A DNA stretch of 64,000 bases from a bacterium (GTDB lineage Bacteria; Bacillota; Bacilli; Lactobacillales; Streptococcaceae). A model generated the notes under the pieces. That model worked only from the letters and a program-made list of their open reading frames with translations, made no database searches and was not told the origin of the DNA. The position numbers and the translations under genes are program-made. The stretch spans positions 310,001 through 374,000 of the forward strand of contig CAJNBT010000001.1 in assembly GCA_905221085.1 (NCBI GenBank), in the 5' to 3' direction. The stretch's first letter is position 1, and the number at the start of each line of letters is the position of its first letter. Shown piece by piece: positions 8,146 through 16,003 of this stretch.

Positions 8146-9471
8146 CTAATCCCACTTCAATCCCACATGTTCGTTCATTTCTTTATAGGCTGTATCAATT
8201 CGTTCCTTAGTCGCTTCATCTAACTGGTCACGATGACTACCACCCTCGATAAAATCTTCTAAGATATAGGTTTGGTAAAGGAAGAGTGGATAACCTTCTG
8301 GAGAATAGGTTCCTTTTGGTGTACGGTTTACCCAAGAAGGGTGCGCTTTGGCAGTTTCGATTGTCGTCTTACCGGCTTTTTTCTTAATAGTCACATCCAT
8401 GAGCACGCCACGCTCTGTCCACTTAGCATTCTCTTCATCTTGCATGGTTTCAATTCGTTGATTGGAAATGAAGTTCCCCATTGAATAGATAATGAGTTTC
8501 TTATCCCCATCTTTTTCAACTGTTTCAGATGGTTCTACAACGTGAGGGTGCCCTCCAAAGATAATATCAGCTCCCCAATCGATCATCTTGTGATAAAGAG
8601 CCTTTTGTTCTTCAGTTGGTTCCAAGCGATACTCCACACCCATCTGAGGCATGATAATGGTGATATCTGCTTCCTTCTCTGCTCGTTCAATTTCAGCCTT
8701 CATCTTGTCTTCATTTAGGTCTGAAAGATAGCGATTATAGTCTTCTTGAGAAATACTTTGCTCAATTCCATTAAATCCATAAGAATAGGCCAAAAGTGCA
8801 ATCTTGATACCATTAACTTCCTTAATTACAAGAGGAGCTTGATCACGTGACTCATGCGTATACACTCCAATAGGTGTCATTCCTGCCTTTTCAATTGCAT
8901 CTGCTGTTGAGACCACACCTTCTATTTGTGAATCTAGGATATGATTATGCGCCAAGTCTAGCACTTGATAACCAGCATCCTTGATAGCATCCATAACTTC
9001 TCCAGGTGCATTGAAGAGAGGATAACCTGCCAAATAGTGGTCCTTGTTAACAGTACCTTCAAAATCACCTATAATCAAATCTGCTTGTTTGAGCCATGGT
9101 TTCACATAATCAAAATTTTCATGAAAATCATAGGTTCCATCTTCTTTTAAAGCGGAACGATAGATGGGAATATGATAGAGGAGGTCTCCGTTAGCCATAA
9201 TTCTTGCAGTTTTTTCCTCTTCCTGATCTTTAGTATTTTGATTGGTCTTATTAGCTTCTTGAGAAATAGTATCCTTTTTCTGACTAGTCAAGGGAATTCC
9301 TTGAAAACTTTCAAACAACAAGACCAAGCCCATTGATAAAGCAACTGCTAGCAAGAGTACCGCCACAAATCCCTTGTTGCTCCACTTACGATAACGTCTA
9401 AAAAAGTTGACTAAACCTTTCACAAAACGAAAAACTGGTCCACGTTTATGTCTCTCTTGTCTTCTTTGCAT
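8146..9471 (-). CDS. CapA-family (PgsA-like) membrane-anchored protein
   Basis: Belongs to the CapA/PgsA family with a calcineurin-like metallophosphatase fold; members act in poly-gamma-glutamate capsule synthesis, but the function in streptococci is unproven. It has 441 residues: a basic N-terminus, one membrane helix (~residues 33-52), an outward domain with GDLLYH, GDFEGTVN, LAHNHILD and GGHPHVVEP metal-site runs. The start at 9471 (MQRRQERH) has AGGGAG upstream. A longer in-frame start at 9540 is rejected because the -10 box at 9512-9517 lies inside that extension. No other capsule genes are nearby. Confidence 0.85.
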   Translation of the reverse strand: MQRRQERHKRGPVFRFVKGLVNFFRRYRKWSNKGFVAVLLLAVALSMGLVLLFESFQGIPLTSQKKDTISQEANKTNQNTKDQEEEKTARIMANGDLLYHIPIYRSALKEDGTYDFHENFDYVKPWLKQADLIIGDFEGTVNKDHYLAGYPLFNAPGEVMDAIKDAGYQVLDLAHNHILDSQIEGVVSTADAIEKAGMTPIGVYTHESRDQAPLVIKEVNGIKIALLAYSYGFNGIEQSISQEDYNRYLSDLNEDKMKAEIERAEKEADITIIMPQMGVEYRLEPTEEQKALYHKMIDWGADIIFGGHPHVVEPSETVEKDGDKKLIIYSMGNFISNQRIETMQDEENAKWTERGVLMDVTIKKKAGKTTIETAKAHPSWVNRTPKGTYSPEGYPLFLYQTYILEDFIEGGSHRDQLDEATKERIDTAYKEMNEHVGLKWD

Positions 9472-9511
9472 CTTTATTCTCCCTACTTTCTTATGCAAGC
9501 CTTTTCTTTTT

Positions 9512-9520
9512 ATTATATCA
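9512..9520 (-). promoter_or_regulatory. Promoter of the CapA-like gene
   Basis: Extended -10 TGATATAAT on the minus strand, about 40 bp before the chosen ATG. It decides the start codon of the downstream gene. Confidence 0.6.
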
Positions 9521-9592
9521 CAGATAAGCAATTCTTTCACAATTGAATTGAACTTCCTATCTATTTTCTGTAAATCCTAAAGACTGTAATGC

Positions 9593-9621
9593 TTTCAATC
9601 CTTGTCATTTTGTGATATCAT
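9593..9621 (+). promoter_or_regulatory. def promoter
   Basis: TTTCAA, 17-bp spacer, TATCAT with a TGA extension. It is divergent from the CapA-like gene promoter. Confidence 0.6.
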
Positions 9622-9645
9622 GTAGAGGTAATGAAAGGAGAGAAA

Positions 9646-10257
9646 ATGTCTGCTATAGAACATATTACAAAAGCTGCTCACTTAATTGATATGAACGATA
9701 TTATCCGCGAAGGGAACCCGACTCTACGCGCGGTTGCTGAGGAAGTTACTTTCCCCCTATCTGATCAGGAAATCATCCTTGGCGAAAAGATGATGCAATT
9801 CCTCAAACATTCCCAAGATCCTGTCATGGCTGAAAAATTGGGACTCCGCGGTGGGGTTGGACTGGCTGCTCCTCAATTGGATATCTCAAAACGCATTATC
9901 GCTGTTTTGGTACCTAATATTGTCGAAGAAGGCGAAACTCCACAGGAAGCCTACGACTTGCAAGCCATTATGTACAATCCAAAAATCGTCTCTCACTCTG
10001 TTCAAGACGCTGCTCTTGGTGAAGGAGAAGGTTGTCTGTCTGTTGACCGCAACGTGCCTGGCTACGTAGTTCGCCATGCTCGCGTTACTGTTGACTACTT
10101 TGACAAGGATGGGGAAAAACACCGTATCAAACTCAAAGGCTACAACTCCATCGTTGTTCAGCATGAAATTGACCACATTAACGGCATCATGTTTTACGAT
10201 CGTATCAATGAAAAAGACCCATTTGCAGTTAAAGATGGTTTACTGATTCTAGAATAA
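9646..10257 (+). CDS. def: Peptide deformylase
   Basis: Removes the formyl group from the N-terminal Met of new proteins; an essential metalloenzyme. It has 203 residues, the length of the long type 2 Gram-positive enzyme. Motif 1 is GVGLAAPQ (near residue 72), motif 2 EGCLSV with a metal-binding Cys (near 128), and motif 3 HEIDHINGI with two metal His and the catalytic Glu (near 173). ATG 9646 is chosen because AAAGGAG lies 6 nt upstream; the in-frame ATG at 9631 overlaps that ribosome site. It ends at a terminator that merges with the next gene's promoter. Confidence 0.96.
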   Translation: MSAIEHITKAAHLIDMNDIIREGNPTLRAVAEEVTFPLSDQEIILGEKMMQFLKHSQDPVMAEKLGLRGGVGLAAPQLDISKRIIAVLVPNIVEEGETPQEAYDLQAIMYNPKIVSHSVQDAALGEGEGCLSVDRNVPGYVVRHARVTVDYFDKDGEKHRIKLKGYNSIVVQHEIDHINGIMFYDRINEKDPFAVKDGLLILE

Positions 10258-10260
10258 AGA

Positions 10261-10285
10261 AAATCCCGTTGCAAGACGGGGTTTT
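10261..10285 (+). terminator. def terminator
   Basis: Stem AAATCCCGT / ACGGGGTTT (9 pairs, one G-T) with loop TGCAAG, followed by TTTGTG. Its loop and 3' arm overlap the promoter of the next gene. Confidence 0.7.
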
Positions 10286-10286
10286 G

Positions 10287-10295
10287 TGTTATAAT
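10287..10295 (+). promoter_or_regulatory. Extended -10 of the rlmB-like gene, predicted leaderless
   Basis: TGTTATAAT ends 6 nt before ATG 10302. A possible -35, TTGCAA (10269-10274), lies in the loop of the def terminator with a 15-bp spacer. The expected start of transcription is at the ATG. Confidence 0.6.
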
Positions 10296-10301
10296 AGAGG
10301 C

Positions 10302-11030
10302 ATGAAAACAAATGATATTGTCTATGGCGTCCACGCCGTTACCGAAGCCCTCCTTGCAAACACAGGAAACAAACTCTACCTCCAAGAAGATCTCCGAGGT
10401 AAGAATCTTGAGAAAGTCAAGGAACTGGCTACAGAAAAGAAGGTATCCATTTCTTGGACTTCAAAAAAATCCCTCTCTGAGATGACTGAAGGTGCTGTTC
10501 ACCAAGGTTTTGTTCTACGAGTATCCGAATTTGCCTATAGCGAGCTGGACCAAATCCTTGCCAAAACACGCCAAGAAGAAAATCCACTTCTATTGATTCT
10601 AGATGGTCTAACTGATCCCCATAATCTGGGTTCAATCTTGCGAACAGCTGATGCAACCAATGTTTCAGGTGTCATTATTCCCAAACACCGTGCTGTGGGA
10701 GTTACTCCTGTCGTTGCCAAAACGGCCACAGGTGCTATTGAGCATGTTCCAATCGCCCGAGTGACCAATCTCAGTCAAACCTTAGATAAACTTAAGGATG
10801 AAGGCTTCTGGACCTTTGGAACAGATATGAACGGTACTCCTTGCCACAAGTGGAATACAAAAGGGAAAATTGCTCTCATCATCGGAAATGAAGGAAAAGG
10901 TATCTCTAGCAACATCAAAAAACAGGTCGATGAAATGATTACCATTCCGATGAATGGACATGTTCAAAGCCTTAATGCCAGTATTGCTGCGGCCATTCTC
11001 ATGTACGAAGTTTTCCGAAATAGACTATAA
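10302..11030 (+). CDS. rlmB: TrmH/SpoU-family 23S rRNA 2'-O-methyltransferase, RlmB-like
   Basis: SAM-dependent RNA ribose methyltransferase with the knotted SPOUT fold. It has 242 residues: an N-terminal RNA-binding substrate domain (~1-75) and a catalytic domain with motif 1 DGLTDPHNLGSILRTADA (near 103), motif 2 IGNEGKGIS (near 192) and motif 3 NGHVQSLNASIAAAILMYE (near 215). The RlmB position (G2251 type) is the usual assignment, but other TrmH members are possible. The start at 10302 (MKTNDIVYG) follows the -10 box directly; an upstream in-frame start at 10269 would lie in the terminator and is rejected. Confidence 0.85.
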   Translation: MKTNDIVYGVHAVTEALLANTGNKLYLQEDLRGKNLEKVKELATEKKVSISWTSKKSLSEMTEGAVHQGFVLRVSEFAYSELDQILAKTRQEENPLLLILDGLTDPHNLGSILRTADATNVSGVIIPKHRAVGVTPVVAKTATGAIEHVPIARVTNLSQTLDKLKDEGFWTFGTDMNGTPCHKWNTKGKIALIIGNEGKGISSNIKKQVDEMITIPMNGHVQSLNASIAAAILMYEVFRNRL

Positions 11031-11066
11031 AAAAAGTTTCCAGTCATATGATTGGAAACTTTTTTT
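11031..11066. terminator. Bidirectional terminator between rlmB-like gene and trxB
   Basis: AAAAAGTTTCCA and TGGAAACTTTTT arms with a near-palindromic centre. T-runs occur on both strands and serve the converging genes. Confidence 0.8.
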
Positions 11067-11070
11067 ATGA

Positions 11071-11982
11071 TTAACTATGTTCGGTGATAAATTTATAGGC
11101 TTCTTGACCAGCGATAGCTCCATCTCCAACTGCTGTTGTTACTTGGCGAAGGTCTTTCAAGCGAACATCTCCAACCGCAAAGATACCGTCAACTGCAGTT
11201 TTCATATGGTTATCTGTCACAATCCAACCTGCCTGATCTTGAATATTCAATTCTTTAACAAAATTGCTAACAGGGTCCAATCCAACATAGATAAAGACGC
11301 CACCGAAGGCTTGCTCTGTCACTTGACCTGTTTTCACATTTTCAAATACGACAGATTCTACTCGATTTTCACCTTTGATTTCCTTCACTACAGAATCCCA
11401 GATAAAGCTGATTTTCTCATTCGCAAAAGCGCGGTCTTGTAAAACCTTTTGGGCACGGAGTTGATCACGACGGTGAACAATGGTAACCGTCTTAGCAAAG
11501 CGAGTCAAGAAGAGGGCTTCTTCAACCGCTGAATCTCCACCACCGACTACCAACAAATCTTGGTCACGGAAGAAAGCACCATCACAAACGGCACAATAAG
11601 ACACACCACGACTGTTCAGTTCTTCTTCTCCAGGTACTCCCAAAGGACGGTGTTTCGAACCAGTCGCTACGATAACGGTGCGTGTTTCGTATGTTTGGCC
11701 ATCGGTAATCACTTTCTTAAAATCACCATGATCTTGGATATTCTCAACATAACCATAGATGTGCTCAACACCAAGATTTTCAAGTGGTTCAAACATCTTT
11801 TCAGCCAATTCAGGTCCACTAATATTAGCGTATCCTGGATAATTTTCGATATCCGATGTATTATTCATCTGACCACCTGGCAGACCACCTTCAATCAAGC
11901 CTACTTTGAGATTGCTTCGAGCAGCATACAAGGCTGCAGTCATACCTGCGGGTCCAGCACCAATAATAATAGTATCGTACAT
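11071..11982 (-). CDS. trxB: Thioredoxin reductase
   Basis: NADPH-dependent FAD enzyme that keeps thioredoxin reduced in the cytoplasm. It has 303 residues. The FAD-binding motif is IIGAGPAGMTAA at the N-terminus, the redox centre CAVC is near residue 133, the NADPH-binding run GGGDSAVEEA is near 150, and the C-terminal FAD site ends IFAVGDVR. It has an AAGGAA ribosome site. The small DUF4059 gene lies upstream in the same direction with a 65-bp gap. Confidence 0.95.
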   Translation of the reverse strand: MYDTIIIGAGPAGMTAALYAARSNLKVGLIEGGLPGGQMNNTSDIENYPGYANISGPELAEKMFEPLENLGVEHIYGYVENIQDHGDFKKVITDGQTYETRTVIVATGSKHRPLGVPGEEELNSRGVSYCAVCDGAFFRDQDLLVVGGGDSAVEEALFLTRFAKTVTIVHRRDQLRAQKVLQDRAFANEKISFIWDSVVKEIKGENRVESVVFENVKTGQVTEQAFGGVFIYVGLDPVSNFVKELNIQDQAGWIVTDNHMKTAVDGIFAVGDVRLKDLRQVTTAVGDGAIAGQEAYKFITEHS

Positions 11983-12047
11983 ATAGATTCCTTCTTTCTT
12001 GTTGTAACTATCTTTATTCTAACTCTTTCTTATCAATCACGCAAGGA

Positions 12048-12284
12048 TTATGCCTTGAAAACAAGAATTAAACTCATAACCGCAAAGGATAATACTGGAA
12101 CAACCAAAACTCCAATCATAATCATATCATAGAGATGGGCTTGGCGAGCCTTGGCTGTCTTATCAACTCCCGACATGGCTCTTAGTCCAATCCAAATTCC
12201 TAAAAAAATCAGGACAAGGATGGTGGTCAAGATCAAACTCTCGAAATATAAAGAAAATAGTTGCAGTAGCATGATTTCTCTCAT
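12048..12284 (-). CDS. Small two-helix membrane protein (DUF4059-like)
   Basis: A 78-residue protein, function unknown. Two hydrophobic segments (~residues 15-35 and 55-76) flank a basic loop containing KTAKARQAH. I recognise it as the small protein conserved upstream of trxB in the mitis group (DUF4059, from memory). The start is uncertain: ATG 12284 has little ribosome site, while ATG 12272 (MLLQLFSLY) has GAGAG upstream and would give 74 residues. It lies between an amino-acid ABC transporter and trxB, both on the same strand. Confidence 0.7.
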   Translation of the reverse strand: MREIMLLQLFSLYFESLILTTILVLIFLGIWIGLRAMSGVDKTAKARQAHLYDMIMIGVLVVPVLSFAVMSLILVFKA

Positions 12285-12304
12285 TTCTATCTTTTTTAAA
12301 GAGT

Positions 12305-12336
12305 AAACTCAGCTAGTCCAGCTAACTGAGTTTTTC
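12305..12336. terminator. Hairpin between ABC transporter and DUF4059 gene
   Basis: AAACTCAG and CTGAGTTT arms with an additional paired TAG/CTA core. The T-run is best on the plus strand; on the minus strand it would be a weak attenuator downstream of the transporter. Confidence 0.45.
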
Positions 12337-12349
12337 TTTATCTATTATA

Positions 12350-13093
12350 TCAAATATAAGTCCGTTTGTAACTAGCGAAGAATTCTTTTGTCCGCTCTTC
12401 TTTAGGATGGTGGATAATCTCATCCGGTGTTCCAGACTCAATGATTTTCCCCTTATCTAAGAAGAGAATCTTATCAGCAACTTGGGCTACAAAGGACATA
12501 TCATGACTAACCAAAATCATGGTTTGACCTGACTTAGCAGCATCTGCGATAGACTTTTCTACTTCTCCGACCAATTCTGGGTCAAGGGCTGAAGTTGGTT
12601 CGTCTAAGAGCAAAACATCTGGTTTCATAGCAAGAGCACGTGCTAGGGCAACCCGTTGCTTCTGACCACCTGATAAATGACGAGGGTAATGATTCTCACG
12701 GTCAGAAAGCCCAACCTTAGCCAACTCTTCCTTGGCAATCTTAGTCGCTTCTTGGTCAGATAATTTCTTGACAACAACTAAGCCTTCTTTCACATTATCA
12801 AGTGCTGTGCGACGTTCAAATAAATTAAACTGTTGGAAAACCATTGACAGCTTGCGGCGTAGGGCAAGGATTTCTTCCTGAGTAATTTTAGAAAAATCAA
12901 CTGAGAAATCATCAATCTGAATCGAGCCACTATCAGGTGTTTCAAGATAATTAAGACTGCGAAGGAAGGTTGATTTTCCAGCTCCTGAAGAACCAATCAA
13001 TGCTACAACTTCCCCTTTTTGAATATCCAAGTCCAGATGATCCAAGACAGTCTGTCCTGAAAAGGATTTGCTTAAATTCGAAATCTTAATCAT
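12350..13093 (-). CDS. Polar amino-acid ABC transporter, ATP-binding protein
   Basis: Energises import of an amino acid at the inner face of the membrane. It has 247 residues: Walker A GSSGAGKST (near residue 33), Q-loop VFQQFNLF, signature LSGGQKQR (near 140) and Walker B VLLLDEPTSALD. This is the GlnQ/TcyC/HisP type. Its ATG sits on the last base of the permease gene. No solute-binding protein gene is adjacent, so the substrate cannot be assigned. Confidence 0.9.
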   Translation of the reverse strand: MIKISNLSKSFSGQTVLDHLDLDIQKGEVVALIGSSGAGKSTFLRSLNYLETPDSGSIQIDDFSVDFSKITQEEILALRRKLSMVFQQFNLFERRTALDNVKEGLVVVKKLSDQEATKIAKEELAKVGLSDRENHYPRHLSGGQKQRVALARALAMKPDVLLLDEPTSALDPELVGEVEKSIADAAKSGQTMILVSHDMSFVAQVADKILFLDKGKIIESGTPDEIIHHPKEERTKEFFASYKRTYI

Positions 13094-13893
13094 TAACGAA
13101 GGTCTCCTTTCACATCTGTTTGCACTGTATCAGGTGCAGAAATAGCCATTTTTCTCTCGATGAAACGACCGAGGCTTTCAATTCCGATATTGACTACCCA
13201 ATAAACAAGGGCAACGGAAATAAAGCGTTCAAAATAGCGGTAATCAGCTCCACCTAGAATCTGAGCTTGGGCAAAGACTTCCACAACACCCGCACTAAAG
13301 GCTAGGGAAGTTCCCTTGGTCAAGCCGATTAGGGAATTAATCAAGGTTGGAGTCGCCACAACTGCCGCATTTGGAATAATCACTCGTCGATAAACTTGTG
13401 CTCGGGTCATACCTAAACTGCGTGCTGCCTCAATCTCACCAGGATTAACTGAGAGAATGGCTGCACGAATGGTTTCACTAGCATAAGCTGCCTCATTAAA
13501 GGCAAAGGCTACAATCGCAAAAACAGCAGCTGGAATCGCATTGATATTGAGACCAGTACCCCATTGCTGATTGAGAGCTTTCAAAGCCAAAGGAATTCCG
13601 TAGTAGGTCAACATGAGTTGCACCAAAATCGGTGTCCCTTTTAAGAAACTAACAAAGAAAGCCTGCAAGGGATATAAAATCTTGACACGATTGATCTTCA
13701 CAATGGCAAAAAGAAGCGCCAAAACCAAGCCAAAAAGGGCACCACCAATTGTCAACATAATCGTTGTTGGAAGTTGTTGGACAATTCTCGGAATTCCATC
13801 AAAGACCGAACGCAAGCTAAAGAGCTTGCCATCCGGAATCAATTGCATCAAGTTTTGGTACCAATCTGATGCTAAAATCGTTGTAACATTCAT
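13093..13893 (-). CDS. Polar amino-acid ABC transporter, permease
   Basis: HisM/GlnP-type inner-membrane permease of 266 residues with about five helices. The EAA motif, EAARSLGMTRAQVYRRVIIPNA-like, lies near residue 165 and contacts the ATPase. The ribosome site is AGGAGAGG before ATG 13893. It is the first gene of a two-gene operon with the ATPase. The protein has no fused binding domain, unlike streptococcal GlnP, so an unlinked binding protein must serve it. Confidence 0.9.
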   Translation of the reverse strand: MNVTTILASDWYQNLMQLIPDGKLFSLRSVFDGIPRIVQQLPTTIMLTIGGALFGLVLALLFAIVKINRVKILYPLQAFFVSFLKGTPILVQLMLTYYGIPLALKALNQQWGTGLNINAIPAAVFAIVAFAFNEAAYASETIRAAILSVNPGEIEAARSLGMTRAQVYRRVIIPNAAVVATPTLINSLIGLTKGTSLAFSAGVVEVFAQAQILGGADYRYFERFISVALVYWVVNIGIESLGRFIERKMAISAPDTVQTDVKGDLR

Positions 13894-14050
13894 AAAAATA
13901 TCCTCTCCTGATAATGATTCATTCTACCATACTTCTGCCGTCAATGAAATTATTTGCTACGGTCAGATACAGACTTTGTCTACCTACTAGTTTATCATAC
14001 TTTGAAACAGGGAGGTTATATATTTTATCTATCAAAGAGATAAGTAAAAA

Positions 14051-14407
14051 CTATTTCAATCCCAATTCTTTGTAAGCTTTTCGATAACCGATTTGCTTAA
14101 CAGTTCCATTTTCTACTAAAATGGGTCGTTTTAACAACATACCGTCACTTGCGAGCAACTGAGCTGCTTCTTGATTTGATAAACTTCCTACCTTATCTTT
14201 TAGCCCTAATTCACGGTATTTGATTCCACTAGTGTTGAAAAATTGCTTCAACTCGAAACCTGAAGTCTCTAACCAGTTTAAAATAACTTCTTGGCTAGGT
14301 GTTTCTTCAACGATGTGAACAGCTTTGTAGTCCACACCGAGTTGGTTTAATTCTTGTTTTGCTTTTTTACAAGTTGAACATTTTGGGTATTCGATAAATT
14401 CTAACAT
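14051..14407 (-). CDS. ArsC/Spx/MgsR-family thiol protein
   Basis: Thioredoxin-fold protein of the arsenate reductase/Spx family, 118 residues from ATG 14407. The CxxC pair in EYPKCSTCKKAK (near residue 10) and the C-terminal run GMLLKRPILV are family hallmarks. It could be a regulator that binds RNA polymerase (Spx-like) or a reductase; the short form with a simple CSTC motif resembles the YusI/ArsC branch. An alternative GTG at 14416 overlaps the ogt stop (GTGA). It is the last gene of the GNAT-ogt-arsC-like run. Confidence 0.8.
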   Translation of the reverse strand: MLEFIEYPKCSTCKKAKQELNQLGVDYKAVHIVEETPSQEVILNWLETSGFELKQFFNTSGIKYRELGLKDKVGSLSNQEAAQLLASDGMLLKRPILVENGTVKQIGYRKAYKELGLK

Positions 14408-14412
14408 GTCTT

Positions 14413-14931
14413 TCACTTTCTATTGTTTATATCTTTAAAATCTGCGTCTTCATGATCCAAGAGCCAAGCTTTCTTTTCCACTCCTGCAGCATAACCTGTC
14501 AGACGCTTGCCTGCTCCTAGCACACGATGACAAGGTACTAGGATAGACCAAGGATTGCGCCCCACTGCTCCACCAATTGCTTGAGCAGAAGCCACTTGCA
14601 GGTCTTGGGCTATTTGTCCATAGGTCACTGTCTGACCATAAGGAACTCCCTGTAAATAGGACCAAACTCGCTTTTCAAAATCCGTTCCGATTGGAGCCAA
14701 GGGCAAGTCGGATAAATCCCGAGACTTGCCTTTAAAGTAAGCATCTAAGCAAGCAATAACTGAGTCTAAAATGGGATGACTAACAAGTGCTTCTATCGTG
14801 TCATCTCCTATCCCCCTCTCAAAATGCTTCTGCTCCTGCACCCAAATGCCATACAAATAATGGTCATCAGCTACGAGAGAAAGGGGGCCAATTGGCGAAG
14901 AATAGAACATTTTTACGTACTTCTTTTGCAT
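14413..14931 (-). CDS. ogt: Methylated-DNA-protein-cysteine methyltransferase
   Basis: Suicide DNA-repair protein that takes the alkyl group from O6-alkylguanine onto its own cysteine. It has 172 residues. The active site VPCHRVLGAGKRLTGYAAG with acceptor Cys is near residue 137, and the upstream helix-turn-helix GQTVTYGQIAQ inserts into DNA. Its ATG overlaps the stop of the GNAT gene by 1 bp, giving a coupled operon with the ArsC-like gene. Confidence 0.94.
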   Translation of the reverse strand: MQKKYVKMFYSSPIGPLSLVADDHYLYGIWVQEQKHFERGIGDDTIEALVSHPILDSVIACLDAYFKGKSRDLSDLPLAPIGTDFEKRVWSYLQGVPYGQTVTYGQIAQDLQVASAQAIGGAVGRNPWSILVPCHRVLGAGKRLTGYAAGVEKKAWLLDHEDADFKDINNRK

Positions 14932-15425
14932 TATTTCTTCAATTTTTGATAGGCCAAACGTTCCCCATCAACTGGCACCTTACCAACCTGTTTAAAACCG
15001 AGTTTTTCAAAAATATGTTGCATGACCTTGTTGGCAACATGCGTATCTGAGCGAAAATCTAGATAATCAAATCCTTCAATCAAGCCCTCTAAGAAGGTTT
15101 GAGCAACTCCTTGTCCCTGCACATCTGCTGCCACAGCAATACGGTGAAAGACTAGGTACTCTGACTCTCCAGCTTGCCATTTTCCTTCATAAATGGCTTC
15201 ATAGGCTGCCTCTGGACTCTTGGTCACAGCTGCATAAGCTAGTAGTTTACCCTCTTCCAAGGCCACATAGGCTTGACCTGAGATAATATCCTCAATAATA
15301 ATATCAGCATTTGGATAGCCATTTTGCCACTGGTCACTACCAGCATCTGCTAAACATTTCTTGGCTTCCTCCATCACCTGCATAATGGCATCTACTTCAT
15401 TTGGAAAAGCTAAACGAATCTCCAT
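14931..15425 (-). CDS. GNAT-family N-acetyltransferase
   Basis: Transfers acetyl from acetyl-CoA to an unknown amine. It has 164 residues from ATG 15425, chosen for the GAGGAG ribosome site; a longer in-frame start at 15461 has no better support. The CoA-binding motif A IAVAADVQGQGVAQTFLEG lies near residue 100, followed by DTHVANKVMQHIFEKLGF, which matches GNAT motif B. First gene of the operon with ogt and the ArsC-like gene. Confidence 0.85.
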   Translation of the reverse strand: MEIRLAFPNEVDAIMQVMEEAKKCLADAGSDQWQNGYPNADIIIEDIISGQAYVALEEGKLLAYAAVTKSPEAAYEAIYEGKWQAGESEYLVFHRIAVAADVQGQGVAQTFLEGLIEGFDYLDFRSDTHVANKVMQHIFEKLGFKQVGKVPVDGERLAYQKLKK

Positions 15426-15496
15426 CTTTTCTCCTCTTTTCTGACTAGTTTCTCCCATCATAGCATAATTTAAGCCTTTTCACAAGCAGTTAAAAC

Positions 15497-15525
15497 TTGA
15501 CTTTCTGTTTTTATTATTTTATAAT
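15497..15525 (+). promoter_or_regulatory. Promoter of DUF1836-hlyIII operon
   Basis: TTGACT (15497-15502), 17-bp spacer, TATAAT (15520-15525). This is one of the best consensus promoters in the window. Confidence 0.8.
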
Positions 15526-15544
15526 CTAGTTATTAAAACTAGAT
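15524..15544 (+). promoter_or_regulatory. Operator-like palindrome at the start of transcription
   Basis: ATCTAGTT-N5-AACTAGAT is a perfect 8-bp inverted repeat beginning inside the -10 box and covering the expected +1. It lies 15 bp before the gene for a putative HTH protein. Autoregulation is inferred. Confidence 0.6.
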
Positions 15545-15559
15545 AAAAAGGAGTTGAAA

Positions 15560-16003
15560 ATGAAAACTACCTTTTCCTACCCAAAATGGGCAGAAATTCC
15601 AAACATTGACCTCTATCTGGACCAGGTTTTGCTCTATGTCAATCAGGTCTGCGCCCCTATCTCTCCTGATAAAGACAAGGGCCTAACAGCATCTATGGTC
15701 AATAATTATGTTAAACATGGTTACCTGACAAAGCCTGACAAGAAAAAATACCAACGTCAACAGATTGCCCGTCTGATTGCTATCACAAGCCTCAAGTCTG
15801 TCTTTTCTATTCAAGAAATAGCTCAGACACTTAATACTCTACAAACTCAAGCTAGTTCAGACCAACTCTACGATGCTTTTGTGGACTACATGAACCAAGG
15901 GATTGACCCAGTTAACTCCATTATCCAAAGTAGCTGCCAAACCGTTAAACTCTATCATCAAACTCTAGCCTTAATCCATCATACTCAAGAGGAGGAAATC
16001 TAA
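15560..16003 (+). CDS. DUF1836-family putative DNA-binding protein
   Basis: A 147-residue cytoplasmic protein of the DUF1836 family, thought to hold a MerR-like winged helix. The segment TASMVNNYVKHGYLTKPDKK (residues ~42-61) looks like the DNA-binding part. Start ATG 15560 with AAAGGAG upstream; an in-frame TTG at 15554 is too close to that site. It is followed by hlyIII with the start on its last base. The palindrome over its own promoter suggests self-control, possibly of membrane stress genes such as hlyIII. Confidence 0.75.
   Translation: MKTTFSYPKWAEIPNIDLYLDQVLLYVNQVCAPISPDKDKGLTASMVNNYVKHGYLTKPDKKKYQRQQIARLIAITSLKSVFSIQEIAQTLNTLQTQASSDQLYDAFVDYMNQGIDPVNSIIQSSCQTVKLYHQTLALIHHTQEEEI

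Noticed and set aside
9472..9540. Longer start for the CapA-like gene
   Set aside because: The -10 box lies within this stretch, so it would not be transcribed from that promoter.
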